DNA of 64,000 nt from an uncultured Thiodictyon sp. (GCF_903946935.1 NZ_CAJAXH010000071.1:17137-81136), one strand, 5' to 3'; positions 9,062 through 18,813 are shown, numbered from the stretch's first letter. The notes: a model not told the origin generated them from the sequence alone. Made by a program: numbers and translations.

Positions 9062-9235
9062 TTCAACCCAAATCCGGGAATTGCTCACGCCAAGGCGCCA
9101 AGCCCGCCAAGAAATATAGATGGGGTAGACCCAGCATCCAGATCAACCGCCGGGTGAATCGCCCAGCACAGATAACGCACTGGAAAACCTTGGCGAGCTT
9201 GGCGCCTTGGCGTGACAACCGCTCTTTCCAGGTCT
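9062..9235 (+). repeat. ~160-bp structured dispersed repeat, copy 1
   Basis: The outer arms are complementary: 9081-9111 (TTGCTCACGCCAAGGCGCCA...) pairs with 9188-9218 (...TTGGCGCCTTGGCGTGACAA). The interior, with CAGCATCC, CCGCCGGGTGAATCGCC and GATAACGC before GAAAACC, matches two other copies at 53620-53795 and 55425-55605. Those two are inverted relative to this one. The conserved outer flank AACCCAAATCCGGGAA marks one end. The rest of the 9006-9279 gap holds no gene. Confidence 0.85.
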
Positions 9236-9279
9236 AAACCTTCACGTATGAAGATGCCCTCGGGTGCCGCCTTTTCAAG

Positions 9280-9975
9280 CTAGACGTTCAGATACTGCCG
9301 CACCAGATCGTCGCCAAGCTCGGCCATCGCCCCGCTCGCCATCAGCCGGCCGCGGTCGAGGATGACAAAGCGGTCGGCAACGCGGCGGGCGAACGGGAGT
9401 TTCTGCTCCACCAGGATCACTGTAAGACCCAACTCGTCGATCAGACGCCGTATGATGTCGCCGATCTCGGCCACGATATTGGGCTGGATGCCCTCGGTGG
9501 GCTCGTCCAGGATCAGTAACTTGGGGTCGATGACCAGCGCGCGCCCGATCGCCAGTTGCTGCTGCTGACCGCCGGAGAGGTCGCCGCCGCGGCGCCCGAG
9601 CATCTGTTTGAGGACCGGAAAGAGCTCGTAGATGAAGGCCGGCACCTGGCGCTGGCCATCCCGTCTGGCCGGCAGCCCGATGCGCAGGTTCTCCTCGACC
9701 GTCAGCAACGGGAAGATCTGCCGGCCCTGAGGGACATAGCCCAGACCCAAGCCGGCGCGCCGCTCGGCCGGCAGCCGGGCCAGGTCCTGCCCCTGGTAGA
9801 GCAGCGCCCCGGAGCGCACCGGCAGCAGCCCCATGATGCACTCCATCAGGGTGGTCTTACCCACCCCGTTGCGGCCCATGACACAGGTACACTCACCGGC
9901 CGGCACCGCGAAACCCAGGTCCCAGAGGGTGTGACTCTCGCCATAGAACTGGTTCAGCCCTTGGATGTTCAGCAT
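9280..9975 (-). CDS. urtE: Urea ABC transporter ATP-binding protein UrtE
   Basis: This 231-residue LivF-like ATPase of the urea/short-amide ABC transporter has Walker A GRNGVGKTTLM, the Q-loop in YVPQGRQIFPLLTVEENL, signature LSGGQQQQLAIGRAL, Walker B LLILDEPTEGIQPN and the switch His replaced in the family-typical ILVEQKL. The start at 9975 (MLNIQGLNQFYGESHTLWDL) fits UrtE proteins and sits just after the urtD stop. It is the last gene of the urtABCDE operon. Confidence 0.97.
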   Translation of the reverse strand: MLNIQGLNQFYGESHTLWDLGFAVPAGECTCVMGRNGVGKTTLMECIMGLLPVRSGALLYQGQDLARLPAERRAGLGLGYVPQGRQIFPLLTVEENLRIGLPARRDGQRQVPAFIYELFPVLKQMLGRRGGDLSGGQQQQLAIGRALVIDPKLLILDEPTEGIQPNIVAEIGDIIRRLIDELGLTVILVEQKLPFARRVADRFVILDRGRLMASGAMAELGDDLVRQYLNV

Positions 9976-9979
9976 CGGG

Positions 9980-10789
9980 TCACTCACCAAGATAGACCTC
10001 GACCACCCGCGGGTCATGCTGGACCTCGTCCATCGAGCCCTCGGCGAGCACGGCCCCCTGATTCAGCACCGTCACCCGCTTGGCGATGGAGCGCACGAAG
10101 TCCATGTCGTGCTCCACAACGACCACCGAGTGCTTGCCCTCCAGTGACAGGAGCAACTGCGCGGTGCGCTCCATCTCCTGGTGGGTCATGCCGGCCACCG
10201 GTTCGTCGACCAGCAACAGGAGCGGATCCTGCATCAACAACATGCCGATCTCCAGCCACTGCTTCTGGCCGTGGGAGAGTGCGCCGGCTGGGCGTCCGGC
10301 GTGCTCGTTGAGGCCGATGATGGTCAATACCTCGTCGATACGGTCGCGCTCTTCGCCCGAGAGTCGGGCGAAGAGTGTGGGCCAGACCCGCTTGTCGCCG
10401 GCCATGGCGAGCTCCAGGTTCTCAATCACCCGATGCTGCTCAAAGACCGTCGGTTTCTGAAACTTGCGGCCGATACCGGCCTGGGCGATACGCGGCTCGT
10501 CCAATTCCAACAGATTGATCGACTGACCGAAAAAGACAAAGCCCCGATCCGGCTTGGTCTTGCCGGTTACCACGTCCATCATGGTGGTCTTGCCGGCCCC
10601 ATTGGGTCCGATCACACAGCGCAACTCGCCCACGTCGACATAGAATGACAGGTCGTTGAGGGCGCGAAAGCCATCGAAACTGACCGTGACCCCTTCCACA
10701 TAGAGCAGGGTCTGGTGCGAGATATCCAGGGTCTCGGCCAGCGTCTTGCCCGGATTGAGATATTGCCAACGCTCCACCTGTCCGCCCAT
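9980..10789 (-). CDS. urtD: Urea ABC transporter ATP-binding protein UrtD
   Basis: This 269-residue LivG-like ATPase has Walker A GPNGAGKTTMMDVVTG, KFQKPTVFEQHRVIENLELA after the Q-loop, a family-specific degenerate signature LSHGQKQWLEIGM, Walker B LLLLVDEPVAGM and switch histidine VVVEHDMDFV. The N-terminal extension of about 30 residues before the ABC core is normal for UrtD. Its ATG overlaps the urtC stop by one base (TGATG), consistent with coupled translation. Confidence 0.97.
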   Translation of the reverse strand: MGGQVERWQYLNPGKTLAETLDISHQTLLYVEGVTVSFDGFRALNDLSFYVDVGELRCVIGPNGAGKTTMMDVVTGKTKPDRGFVFFGQSINLLELDEPRIAQAGIGRKFQKPTVFEQHRVIENLELAMAGDKRVWPTLFARLSGEERDRIDEVLTIIGLNEHAGRPAGALSHGQKQWLEIGMLLMQDPLLLLVDEPVAGMTHQEMERTAQLLLSLEGKHSVVVVEHDMDFVRSIAKRVTVLNQGAVLAEGSMDEVQHDPRVVEVYLGE

Positions 10790-11874
10790 CAGCCGGCCCT
10801 CCGCAGGGTCATCAGACCCGCGATGCCACGTGGCAGAAAGAGCGTGACCAACACAAACAGCCCGCCCAGCGCAAACAGCCAGGCATCGGGAAAGATACCG
10901 GTGAAGACGGTCTTGCCATAATTCACCAACAAGGCCCCGGCCACCGCCCCGTAGAGCGTGGCGCGCCCGCCGACCGCAACCCAGATGACCAGCTCGATCG
11001 AGTTCAATGGCGAGAATTCGCCGGGATTGATGATGCCCACCTGCGGCACATAGAGCGCCCCGGCCACCCCCGCCAGCATGGCGGAGAAGGTGAAGATGGC
11101 AGCCTTGGCCCGCTCCACCCGGTAACCGATGAAGCGGGTCCGCGACTCGGCATCGCGAATGGCCACCGCCACCCGTCCCAGGCGTGAACTGACGATGTAG
11201 CGGCTCGCCAGATAGCCCAGTGCCAAGGCCAGGGCGGAGGCGATGAAGAGCCCGGCACGGGTGCCATCCGCCTGGAGGCTGACACCCAGGATATCCTTGA
11301 AATCGGTCAGGCCATTATTGCCTCCGAAGCCCATCTCATTGCGAAAGAAGGCGAGCATCAAAGCATAGGTGAGTGCCTGGGTGATGATCGAGAGATAGAC
11401 CCCGGTAACCCGCGAGCGGAAGGCGAGATAGCCAAAGCAGTAGGCCAGGACCCCGGGCACCAGGATGGCCATCAGGGCGGCGAACCAGAACCGATCGAAG
11501 CCATGCCAGAACCAGGGCAACTCCGGCCAGTTGAGAAACACCATAAAGTCGGGCAGGGTCGGATTGCCATAGACCCCACGATCCCCCACCTGGCGCATCA
11601 GATACATGCCCATCGCATAGCCGCCTAGGGCAAAGAAGGCCCCATGACCCAGGCTCAGGATCCCCAGATAGCCCCACACCAAGTCGACGGCCACCGCGAG
11701 CAAGGCATAGGTGAGGTACTTGCCGAGCAGTGTCACCGTATAGGTGGAGACATGCCAGGGGCTCGCCGCCGGGACCGCCAGGCTCAGGATGGGGACCAGG
11801 ATACCCACCGCCAAGAGTACGGCGAGCATGACCTGACCGCCCGTATCGCCTCTCAATGCCTTGACTATCCTCAT
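10789..11874 (-). CDS. urtC: Urea ABC transporter permease UrtC
   Basis: This 361-residue LivM-like inner-membrane permease has an N-terminal membrane helix at residues ~14-36 and several more hydrophobic segments. Conserved family blocks are ALLAVAVDLVWGYLGILSLGHGAFFALGGYAMGMYL, FGGNNGLTDF and a conserved C-terminal ELVIWVAVGGRATLYGAVAG. The length is typical. It is separated from urtB by 72 bases containing a repeat arm. Confidence 0.96.
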   Translation of the reverse strand: MRIVKALRGDTGGQVMLAVLLAVGILVPILSLAVPAASPWHVSTYTVTLLGKYLTYALLAVAVDLVWGYLGILSLGHGAFFALGGYAMGMYLMRQVGDRGVYGNPTLPDFMVFLNWPELPWFWHGFDRFWFAALMAILVPGVLAYCFGYLAFRSRVTGVYLSIITQALTYALMLAFFRNEMGFGGNNGLTDFKDILGVSLQADGTRAGLFIASALALALGYLASRYIVSSRLGRVAVAIRDAESRTRFIGYRVERAKAAIFTFSAMLAGVAGALYVPQVGIINPGEFSPLNSIELVIWVAVGGRATLYGAVAGALLVNYGKTVFTGIFPDAWLFALGGLFVLVTLFLPRGIAGLMTLRRAG

Positions 11875-11899
11875 GCCGGTATACTCGAAGCGCTTGGGA

Positions 11900-11942
11900 T
11901 GAAGAATTTGCGTTCATTCGCGTTCATTTGCGGACCATCATT
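11900..11942. repeat. GCGTTCATTTGCG-type repeat arm between urtB and urtC
   Basis: Positions ~11905-11938 read AAGAATTTGCGTTCATTCGC then GTTCATTTGCGGACC. This is one arm of the same family as 6780-6826 and 39250-39322. It sits in the 72-base urtB-urtC spacer and may be transcribed within the operon. Confidence 0.7.
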
Positions 11943-11946
11943 CTGT

Positions 11947-13563
11947 TCACCCCTCCGCCGCCCGACCGCGTTGGGGGAAGAGCCCGCGGGGTCGCTTCTG
12001 AATAAACAGGATAATGAAGACCAGCACCAGGATCTTGGCCAGCACGGCGCCGGCCCAGGGCTCCATGAACTTATTGGCAACCCCCAGCACGGTGCCGCCG
12101 ATCAGGGTTCCCCACAGGTTACCCACCCCGCCGAAGACTACTACCATAAAGGAGTCGATGATGTAGGCCTGCCCCATGTTGGGACCCACGTTGGTGAGCT
12201 GTGACAGGGCCACCCCGGCAACCCCTGCGATCCCGGCGCCGAGCCCAAAGGTGAGGGCGTCGACCCGCGCGGAGCGCACCCCCATGGCGCGGGCCATGGC
12301 CCGATTCTGCGACACCGCCCGCACCTGGAGCCCCAGCGCGGTGCGCTTGAGGATCAGCAGCAATGCCAGGAAGACCAGCATGGCAAACACCAGGATATAG
12401 AGCCGGTTGAAGGTCAGGGCCAGCCCCGGGTTGAGTTGCCAGGAGCCGCTCATCCAGGAGGGATTCTCCACCGTCACGTTTTGCGCCGACACGGTAGTGC
12501 GGACCAGTTGTTGGAGGATCAGACTGATGCCGAAGGTGGCCAGCAGCGTCTCCAACGGGCGACCATAGAGGAAGCGGATGACGGTCCGCTCAATGGCGAC
12601 GCCGAAGAGTCCGGCGACGATGAAGGCGGCCGGGATGGCGATGAACAGCGAATAATCGAGCAGCCCCGGCATCGCCTGCTGGACCAGATAGGTGGTATAG
12701 GCCCCGAGCATCATCAATTCACCATGGGCCATATTGATCACACCCATGACGCCGAAGGTGATGGCCAGCCCGATGGCCGCCAGGACCAGGACCGACCCCA
12801 GGCTCAAGCCGAAGAAGAGGGTCTCAGCCCGAGCGTTCCAGGCTACCCGCGCATCGATGCCGGCCAGCGCCTGACGGGCGGCGACCGCCACCGCGGGGTC
12901 GAGCGCGTCGGTCGCGAGCAGGGTCGCCAATGCATTGCGCGCCTCGGGATAGAGGCTGCCGTCCAGGTGGGCGATGGCCGCGCGTTGAGACTCGGCGGTG
13001 CCGACCTGGAGGTCTGCCACCGCCATCGCCAGGTCGAGCGTTGCACGCACCCGCGTGTCCCGCTCCTGCCCCAGGCGGGCGCGCAGGGCCGCCACCGCCG
13101 CCGGGTTAGGGTCCTGCATCAGCGCCCGCGCCGAATGCAGCCGCACCTGCGGATCGGGACTGCCCAGGCTTAGTGCGGCGATGGCACCGCGCAGCTCGGT
13201 GCGCAGCGCGTTGGTCAGCGTAATCTTTTTGATTGAGGCGCGGTCGACCTCTCCCAGGTCCGCCCCGGTGATGGGGTGGATCGACCGAACAACAGACCCC
13301 GCTGAACGCACCAGGACGACGGGCGGATCGCCCTCCCTGGCATAGAGGTCGCCTACCAGCAGACCCTCGAGGATCGGGAGGGCCCGCACCTCACCGGCCG
13401 CAACAATGGCCGCCACCGCCTGCTTCTTCACCGGCAAGGCACGGTCGGCCAACCCCGGCAAGGCGTCTTCCAGTGTGTCGGCGGCCGCCGCACCCAGCCA
13501 GAGCAGACCAAGGAGGGCTATGGCCGTGATGGCCCGACTGATTCGGCAGTGACTGCGTGGCAT
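11947..13563 (-). CDS. urtB: Urea ABC transporter permease UrtB
   Basis: This 538-residue protein has a cleavable-looking signal sequence (residues ~1-27, AVTAIALL-like core ending GAAAADT). A periplasmic helical repeat region (residues ~30-240) with HEAT-like segments follows (ALPGLADRALPVKKQAVAAIVAAG, RLHSARALMQDPNPAAVAAL). The LivH-like permease occupies the rest (FGLSLGSVLVLAAIGLAITFGVMGVINMAHGELMMLGAYTTYL). The long N-terminal extension is known for proteobacterial UrtB. The start at 13563 (MPRSHCRI) was chosen for the signal peptide; upstream in-frame sequence is a hairpin repeat. Confidence 0.95.
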   Translation of the reverse strand: MPRSHCRISRAITAIALLGLLWLGAAAADTLEDALPGLADRALPVKKQAVAAIVAAGEVRALPILEGLLVGDLYAREGDPPVVLVRSAGSVVRSIHPITGADLGEVDRASIKKITLTNALRTELRGAIAALSLGSPDPQVRLHSARALMQDPNPAAVAALRARLGQERDTRVRATLDLAMAVADLQVGTAESQRAAIAHLDGSLYPEARNALATLLATDALDPAVAVAARQALAGIDARVAWNARAETLFFGLSLGSVLVLAAIGLAITFGVMGVINMAHGELMMLGAYTTYLVQQAMPGLLDYSLFIAIPAAFIVAGLFGVAIERTVIRFLYGRPLETLLATFGISLILQQLVRTTVSAQNVTVENPSWMSGSWQLNPGLALTFNRLYILVFAMLVFLALLLILKRTALGLQVRAVSQNRAMARAMGVRSARVDALTFGLGAGIAGVAGVALSQLTNVGPNMGQAYIIDSFMVVVFGGVGNLWGTLIGGTVLGVANKFMEPWAGAVLAKILVLVFIILFIQKRPRGLFPQRGRAAEG

Positions 13564-13597
13564 GGCATGACCTAAATCGGGAAACGCAATGGCTCTT

Positions 13598-13628
13598 TCT
13601 CGTTCCCACGCTCCAGCGTGGGAATGCC
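13598..13628. repeat. GTTCCCACGCTCC hairpin repeat between urtA and urtB
   Basis: CTCGTTCCCACGCTCCAGCG then TGGGAATGC forms a compact hairpin (TTCCCACGCT paired with AGCGTGGGAA). The same unit occurs inverted at 41035-41064. It lies in the 122-base urtA-urtB spacer and could stabilise the urtA message relative to urtB. Confidence 0.75.
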
Positions 13629-13685
13629 GTGCGGGCGCTGCGCGTCCGCTCTGGCGACGGGACGCGCAGCGCGAGCCCCATCGCC

Positions 13686-14984
13686 CTACTTCGCCTTGGT
13701 CCCCAGACAGGTCTTGGTCTTGGTGTTGTAGTTGCCGCAGTTGATCGGTGCGGTCCAGTCGGCCTCCAGGTCCTTGGAGCCCGGCAGGTAATTGGACCAG
13801 GCGTCGCCGGGGACGGTGCCCTTGGTCTGCCATACCACGGCGAACTGACCGTCATCCTGAATCTCGCCGATCAGCACCGGCTTGGTGATGTGGTGATTGG
13901 GCAGCATCTTGGCGATCCCGCCCGTCAGATTCGGTGTTTCCAGCCCGATGATCGCCGCCGCCACCTTGTCCGGATCGGTGCTGCCGGCCTTCTCCACCGC
14001 CTTCACCCACAGGTCGAAGCCGATCATATGGGCCTCCATCGGATCGTTGGTGACCCGCTTGGGGTCCTTGATGAACTCATGCCACTGCTTGATGAAGGCG
14101 GCATTCTCCGGCGTATCCACACTCATGAAATAGTTCCAGGCGGCGAGGTGCCCGACCAGCGGCTTGGTATCGATGCCGGAGAGTTCCTCTTCACCGACCG
14201 AGAAGGCCACCACCGGGATCTTCTCGGCCGACACGCCCTGATTACCCAGCTCCTTATAGAATGGGACATTGGCGTCGCCGTTGATTGTCGAGACGACCGC
14301 GGTCTTCTTGCCGGCGGAGCCGAACTTCTTGATCTCCGAGACGATAGACTGCCAGTCGGAATGACCGAAGGGCGTGTAGTTGATCATGATGTCCTTGGCG
14401 GCCACCCCCTTCTGCTTGAGATAGGCCTCCAGGATCTTATTGGTGGTGCGCGGGTAGACATAGTCGGTGCCCGCCAGGACCCAGCGCTTGACCCCCTGGC
14501 TCATCAAATAGTCCACCGCCGGGATCGCCTGCTGATTGGGCGCCGCACCGGTGTAGAAGACATTCTTGGAGGACTCCTCGCCCTCGTACTGAACGGGGTA
14601 GAACAGCAGCCCGTTCAACTCCTCGAAGACCGGCAGGACCGATTTGCGCGACACCGAGGTCCAACAGCCGAAGACCACCGCCACCTTGTCCTTCTCCAGC
14701 AGCTCGCGGGCCTTCTCGGCGAACAACGGCCAGTTGGAGGCCGGGTCCACCACCACCGCCTCCAGTTGCTTACCCAACAGACCGCCCTTCTTATTCTGTT
14801 CGTCGACCAACATCAGGACCGTATCCTTGAGCGTGGTCTCGCTGATGGCCATGGTGCCGGAGAGCGAGTGCAGCACCCCGACCTTGATCGTGTCATCCGC
14901 GGCCTGCGCCGGGACCAGGCTCGACAACCCCAGGGCCAGGCCCGCGCCCAGCACCAGCCGCTTGATAAAATCGCGTTTCCGCAT
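13686..14984 (-). CDS. urtA: Urea ABC transporter substrate-binding protein UrtA
   Basis: This 432-residue periplasmic binding protein (type I fold) has a Tat/Sec-like leader MRKRDFIKRLVLGAGLALGL with cleavage after AQA (residue ~28). The mature protein starts ADDTIKVGVLHSLSGTMAISE. UrtA signatures include FGCWTSVSRKSVLPVFEELNGLLFYPVQYEGEE, FYTGAAPNQQAIPAVDYL and AHMIGFDLWVKAVEKAG. The C-terminus has paired cysteines (NCGNYNTKTKTCLG). It is first in the operon and has a sigma-54 promoter candidate upstream. Confidence 0.98.
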   Translation of the reverse strand: MRKRDFIKRLVLGAGLALGLSSLVPAQAADDTIKVGVLHSLSGTMAISETTLKDTVLMLVDEQNKKGGLLGKQLEAVVVDPASNWPLFAEKARELLEKDKVAVVFGCWTSVSRKSVLPVFEELNGLLFYPVQYEGEESSKNVFYTGAAPNQQAIPAVDYLMSQGVKRWVLAGTDYVYPRTTNKILEAYLKQKGVAAKDIMINYTPFGHSDWQSIVSEIKKFGSAGKKTAVVSTINGDANVPFYKELGNQGVSAEKIPVVAFSVGEEELSGIDTKPLVGHLAAWNYFMSVDTPENAAFIKQWHEFIKDPKRVTNDPMEAHMIGFDLWVKAVEKAGSTDPDKVAAAIIGLETPNLTGGIAKMLPNHHITKPVLIGEIQDDGQFAVVWQTKGTVPGDAWSNYLPGSKDLEADWTAPINCGNYNTKTKTCLGTKAK

Positions 14985-15050
14985 CGATGTGACTCCCCCG
15001 GTTGTGGCGATGAAGACAGGGGCCGCAAATTGGACCCGCACCAAGTCAAT

Positions 15051-15069
15051 TAGCAAATCTTGGGCCAAT
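15051..15069 (-). promoter_or_regulatory. Candidate sigma-54 promoter for urtABCDE
   Basis: Read on the minus strand the site is TTGGCCCAAGATTTGCTA, with the required GG and GC dinucleotides (15066-15065 and 15054-15053) exactly ten bases apart. It fits the TGGCAC-N5-TTGC consensus well. It points towards urtA and leaves a leader of about 55-60 bases. This would fit NtrC-type nitrogen control of urea uptake. No convincing NtrC site was identified by eye. Confidence 0.6.
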
Positions 15070-15220
15070 CGGCGTACACCGCTGATCTGCTTGCACCCTA
15101 CCCCCCTCGTGGGGGAATACTGGGGTGAGGCGCAGCGGCTCGCGGGAATAATGGTCCGGCGGACAAGCGGCAGTCGCCCTGTTTTGGTGCGACCGCTCGG
15201 TTCGGGTGCTGCAATGCGCC

Positions 15221-16009
15221 TTACGACCGCCGCGCCAATACCGCCGACATCCGCTCCAGTTGCCCGGACCACCAGCGATCGGCCACGGGGTCGTGATTGG
15301 TCGACAGGGACCAGAGCTTGAGACGGGGATGGACCTCCAGCATGGAGAGTGCCGCGCTGGGGTCGTCGCTGACCACGGCACCCGAGTCCAGGAACCAGAA
15401 GTCGCCCCAGCGAATGCAATGACTCATGATGTTATGACCGACCAGGACCAGGTCGACCCCGGGCACCTGCCGTCCCGGCAAGCCATGGATCGCCTGGTTG
15501 GCGCTCGTGCGCGACCAGAGGGCGATTTGGCGGGCCTGACCCCGATCGTCCTCCAGGGCCGCGAGCCATTGCGCCCAGTCATAGCCCGGGGTCACGTCCG
15601 CATGAACCAGGCCGATCCGCCCCACCCCGGTGGTCAGTTGGCAGGCCCACGGCAGGGCGGCGAGCTGGGCGCGCACCTGGGGGGAGTCCCAGGGATAACC
15701 GGCGGACCAGTCGCCGCCGTTGATGATCCATTGCAGCCAAGCCCCACGGTCCTCGACTGCATCGAGCATGAGCTGCTCGTGGTTGCCGCGAAGGGCCCGG
15801 AACCAGGGTTGCTCCAGGAGTGCGAGACACCGCTCAGAGTAGGGCCCGCGGTCGATCAGGTCGCCCAAGGACCAGACCAGATCGCACCCCGGGTCAAAGC
15901 CGGCGCGCTCCAAGAGCGATTCGCAGGCATGGGCCATCCCGTGGAGGTCGCCAAGTACGAACACGCGGCCAGGATGCGAAGCAAGATCAAGACGTACGAC
16001 AGGCGACAC
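15221..16009 (-). CDS. Metallophosphoesterase / PP-type serine-threonine protein phosphatase
   Basis: This 262-residue calcineurin-like enzyme carries the ordered PPP metal-binding motifs GDLHG (residues ~20-24), GDLIDRG and GNHE, plus the later VGHN and DSGAV elements. It resembles bacterial PrpA/PrpB and diadenosine-tetraphosphatase-like phosphatases; the substrate cannot be read from sequence. The start is a GTG at 16009, with a weak ribosome site. It is a lone gene between urtA and a glycosyltransferase. Confidence 0.9.
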   Translation of the reverse strand: MSPVVRLDLASHPGRVFVLGDLHGMAHACESLLERAGFDPGCDLVWSLGDLIDRGPYSERCLALLEQPWFRALRGNHEQLMLDAVEDRGAWLQWIINGGDWSAGYPWDSPQVRAQLAALPWACQLTTGVGRIGLVHADVTPGYDWAQWLAALEDDRGQARQIALWSRTSANQAIHGLPGRQVPGVDLVLVGHNIMSHCIRWGDFWFLDSGAVVSDDPSAALSMLEVHPRLKLWSLSTNHDPVADRWWSGQLERMSAVLARRS

Positions 16010-16078
16010 GGGGTTTCACTGCATCAGGTTGCGGACCGTTGGGGTGGGATCTGAGCGGAAACCCCCTCGCGGTCCAGA

Positions 16079-17260
16079 CTAGGAGGTGCGCCCTGGGCCA
16101 GCTAGCCGGCGGCCCGCGACGATGGTCGCATAGAACGCGAGCAACCGCTCTGCCATCGCCGGCGCGGACCAGGATTGGGCGTAGGCCGTACCTGCCCGAC
16201 CCAGGGTCGCGCGCCGCTGCGGGTCCGCCAGCAGCAGCGCCGCCTGGTCGGCGAACGCCTGCTCCTCTTCCGGGGCAATCAGGCAGCCGGCCCCCTCCAC
16301 CAACACCTCAGCGGTTCCCATCACTGCGGTGGAGACCACCGGTACCCCCAGCGCCAGGGCCTCCAGCAGCACCAGCCCCTGAGTCTCGGTGTTAGAGGCG
16401 AATATGAAGGCGTCACCCGCCCGATAACAGTCCTCCAGCTCACCATTACGATCCAGATAGCCGACGAACAGGGTGTTCTGTGCGAGCCCCAAGGCCTGCG
16501 CCTGGTCCTGGAGTTCACGCCGCGCCGGACCCTCGCCCGCCACCACCAGGAGGACATCCGGAATTGCCTGCTTGACCCGTGCCAGCACCCGCAGCAGAAA
16601 GTCGACATTCTTCTCGAAGGCGAGTCGGCCCACATGCACCAGCACCGGGCGCTGCAAGGGAATGCCGTGGCGGGCGCGGAACGCGGCCCTATCCCCCCGG
16701 CCGAATTGATCCAGCTCGATCCCGGTGGGGATGACGGCGCAGCGGGTGGTTACCCCGTAGCGTTGCAGGATCGAGAGCATTGCCTGGGACGGGACCACCA
16801 GTGCGTCCACGTCGTTGCATTGGGCGGCGGAGAAGCGCCGGGCGGCAAAACGCAGCCAGGCGGGGGGGATGAGGGGGACATACTTGTCCAGGTATTGCTC
16901 GAAGAAGGTGTGGTAGCTTTCCACCGTCGGCACGCCGAGCCGCCGCGCCAGGGCGACCCCGCTATAGTGGGCGATGAAGGGGGTATGAATATGCACCAGA
17001 TCGAAACCCCGACTCGCCAGGTCCAGCCGGTGTCGGCGCAAGGCGCGCACCCGCAGGAGGCGATCCTCCGGGTCCAGGGGTAGCGCCCGCGAGGGGATGC
17101 GCAGGACCTCGAATGGCTCGGGCGCGCAGCGTCCGTAGTCCGGCGCGATCAGGGTCACCGCGTGCCCCTGCTCCACAAACTCGCGGGCAAAGGTCTGGAT
17201 TGAGGTCGAAACCCCGTTTACTCGCGGGAAATACACGTCGGAGATCATCAACACGCGCAT
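16079..17260 (-). CDS. GT4-family glycosyltransferase
   Basis: This 393-residue retaining glycosyltransferase has a GT-B fold. The N-terminal domain begins MRVLMISDVYFPRVNGVSTSIQT with VHIHTPF. The C-terminal nucleotide-sugar domain has VLVHVGRLAFEKNVDFLLRV, VVAGEGPARREL, FVGYLDR and the EX7E-type FASNTETQGLVLLEALALG. The N-terminal PRVNGVSTSI pattern is typical of the diacylglycerol glucosyl/mannosyltransferase branch (MgdA/PimB-like), so a glycolipid role is plausible but not shown. Confidence 0.92.
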   Translation of the reverse strand: MRVLMISDVYFPRVNGVSTSIQTFAREFVEQGHAVTLIAPDYGRCAPEPFEVLRIPSRALPLDPEDRLLRVRALRRHRLDLASRGFDLVHIHTPFIAHYSGVALARRLGVPTVESYHTFFEQYLDKYVPLIPPAWLRFAARRFSAAQCNDVDALVVPSQAMLSILQRYGVTTRCAVIPTGIELDQFGRGDRAAFRARHGIPLQRPVLVHVGRLAFEKNVDFLLRVLARVKQAIPDVLLVVAGEGPARRELQDQAQALGLAQNTLFVGYLDRNGELEDCYRAGDAFIFASNTETQGLVLLEALALGVPVVSTAVMGTAEVLVEGAGCLIAPEEEQAFADQAALLLADPQRRATLGRAGTAYAQSWSAPAMAERLLAFYATIVAGRRLAGPGRTS

Positions 17261-17336
17261 GGAGGGACGCCCCGATCATGGGTAAACTTCTAATGGTATC
17301 GTCTTGCCCCCGCTCCCGTCTTGAAGGAATGATGAC

Positions 17337-17744
17337 ATGACCCCTGTGCCGCCCCCTCCAGTCAAGTCCCAACCCGTCTGCGGCGCCAGCCGCGCCGCCT
17401 TGGCCCTGGCCCTCGGCCTGACCACTGCCGCCGCCGCCGCCGGCCCGACCATCTGGGGCTATGGCGTCAAGCCCTGCCGCGACTTTCTGGCCGCCGCCCC
17501 CGGCGACACGGCGCCGAGCGCGGTCGGCGGCAACGAGTATCTGCGCTATCGCGAGTGGCTCGCCGGGCTCGTCACCGGACTCAACCTGGCGACCGCCACC
17601 GACGTCCTGAGCGGCGCCGAGCTGGACGCCGCGCTCAACAGCATCCGCGCCCGCTGCCAGGCCCGCCCCAGCGACGACTTCTTTAGTGCCACCATGAATC
17701 TGGTCCGTTCACTGAGCCGGACCAAGGGCAAGGCCCCCAAGTAA
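17337..17744 (+). CDS. Small secreted two-cysteine protein of unknown function
   Basis: This 135-residue protein has a signal peptide (hydrophobic stretch ~residues 20-35, cleavage near AAAAG). A compact mature domain follows, with WGYGVKPCRDFL and RARCQARPSDDFFSATMNLVRSL. The two cysteines could form a disulfide in the periplasm. The size, the two-Cys pattern and the helical DFFxATMNL tail resemble Rap1a/Tai- or HdeA-like small periplasmic proteins, but I cannot assign it firmly. AGGA lies before the ATG at 17337. It is divergent from the glycosyltransferase. Confidence 0.75.
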   Translation: MTPVPPPPVKSQPVCGASRAALALALGLTTAAAAAGPTIWGYGVKPCRDFLAAAPGDTAPSAVGGNEYLRYREWLAGLVTGLNLATATDVLSGAELDAALNSIRARCQARPSDDFFSATMNLVRSLSRTKGKAPK

Positions 17745-17857
17745 TCGTCCGCTTGACCCGGCGGCACCCCATGCGCCGGAGTGCCCGCCTGTGCTATCGT
17801 GCGCCCCAGTTTGCGGTTGCGGCCCCGGAGGCGCACCGGCCATCCATCCGGAGTTGA

Positions 17858-18757
<900 letters not shown>

Positions 18758-18813
18758 GGCAGCGGGCGGCGGGTTCCCGCGGCGGGACCCGCGCCGCGCC
18801 CGTCTCGCACCAG

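Noticed and set aside
15070..15220. NtrC-type enhancer sites upstream of the urtA sigma-54 candidate
   Set aside because: GCACC-like segments are present but no convincing dyad of the GCACC-N7-GGTGC type was found.
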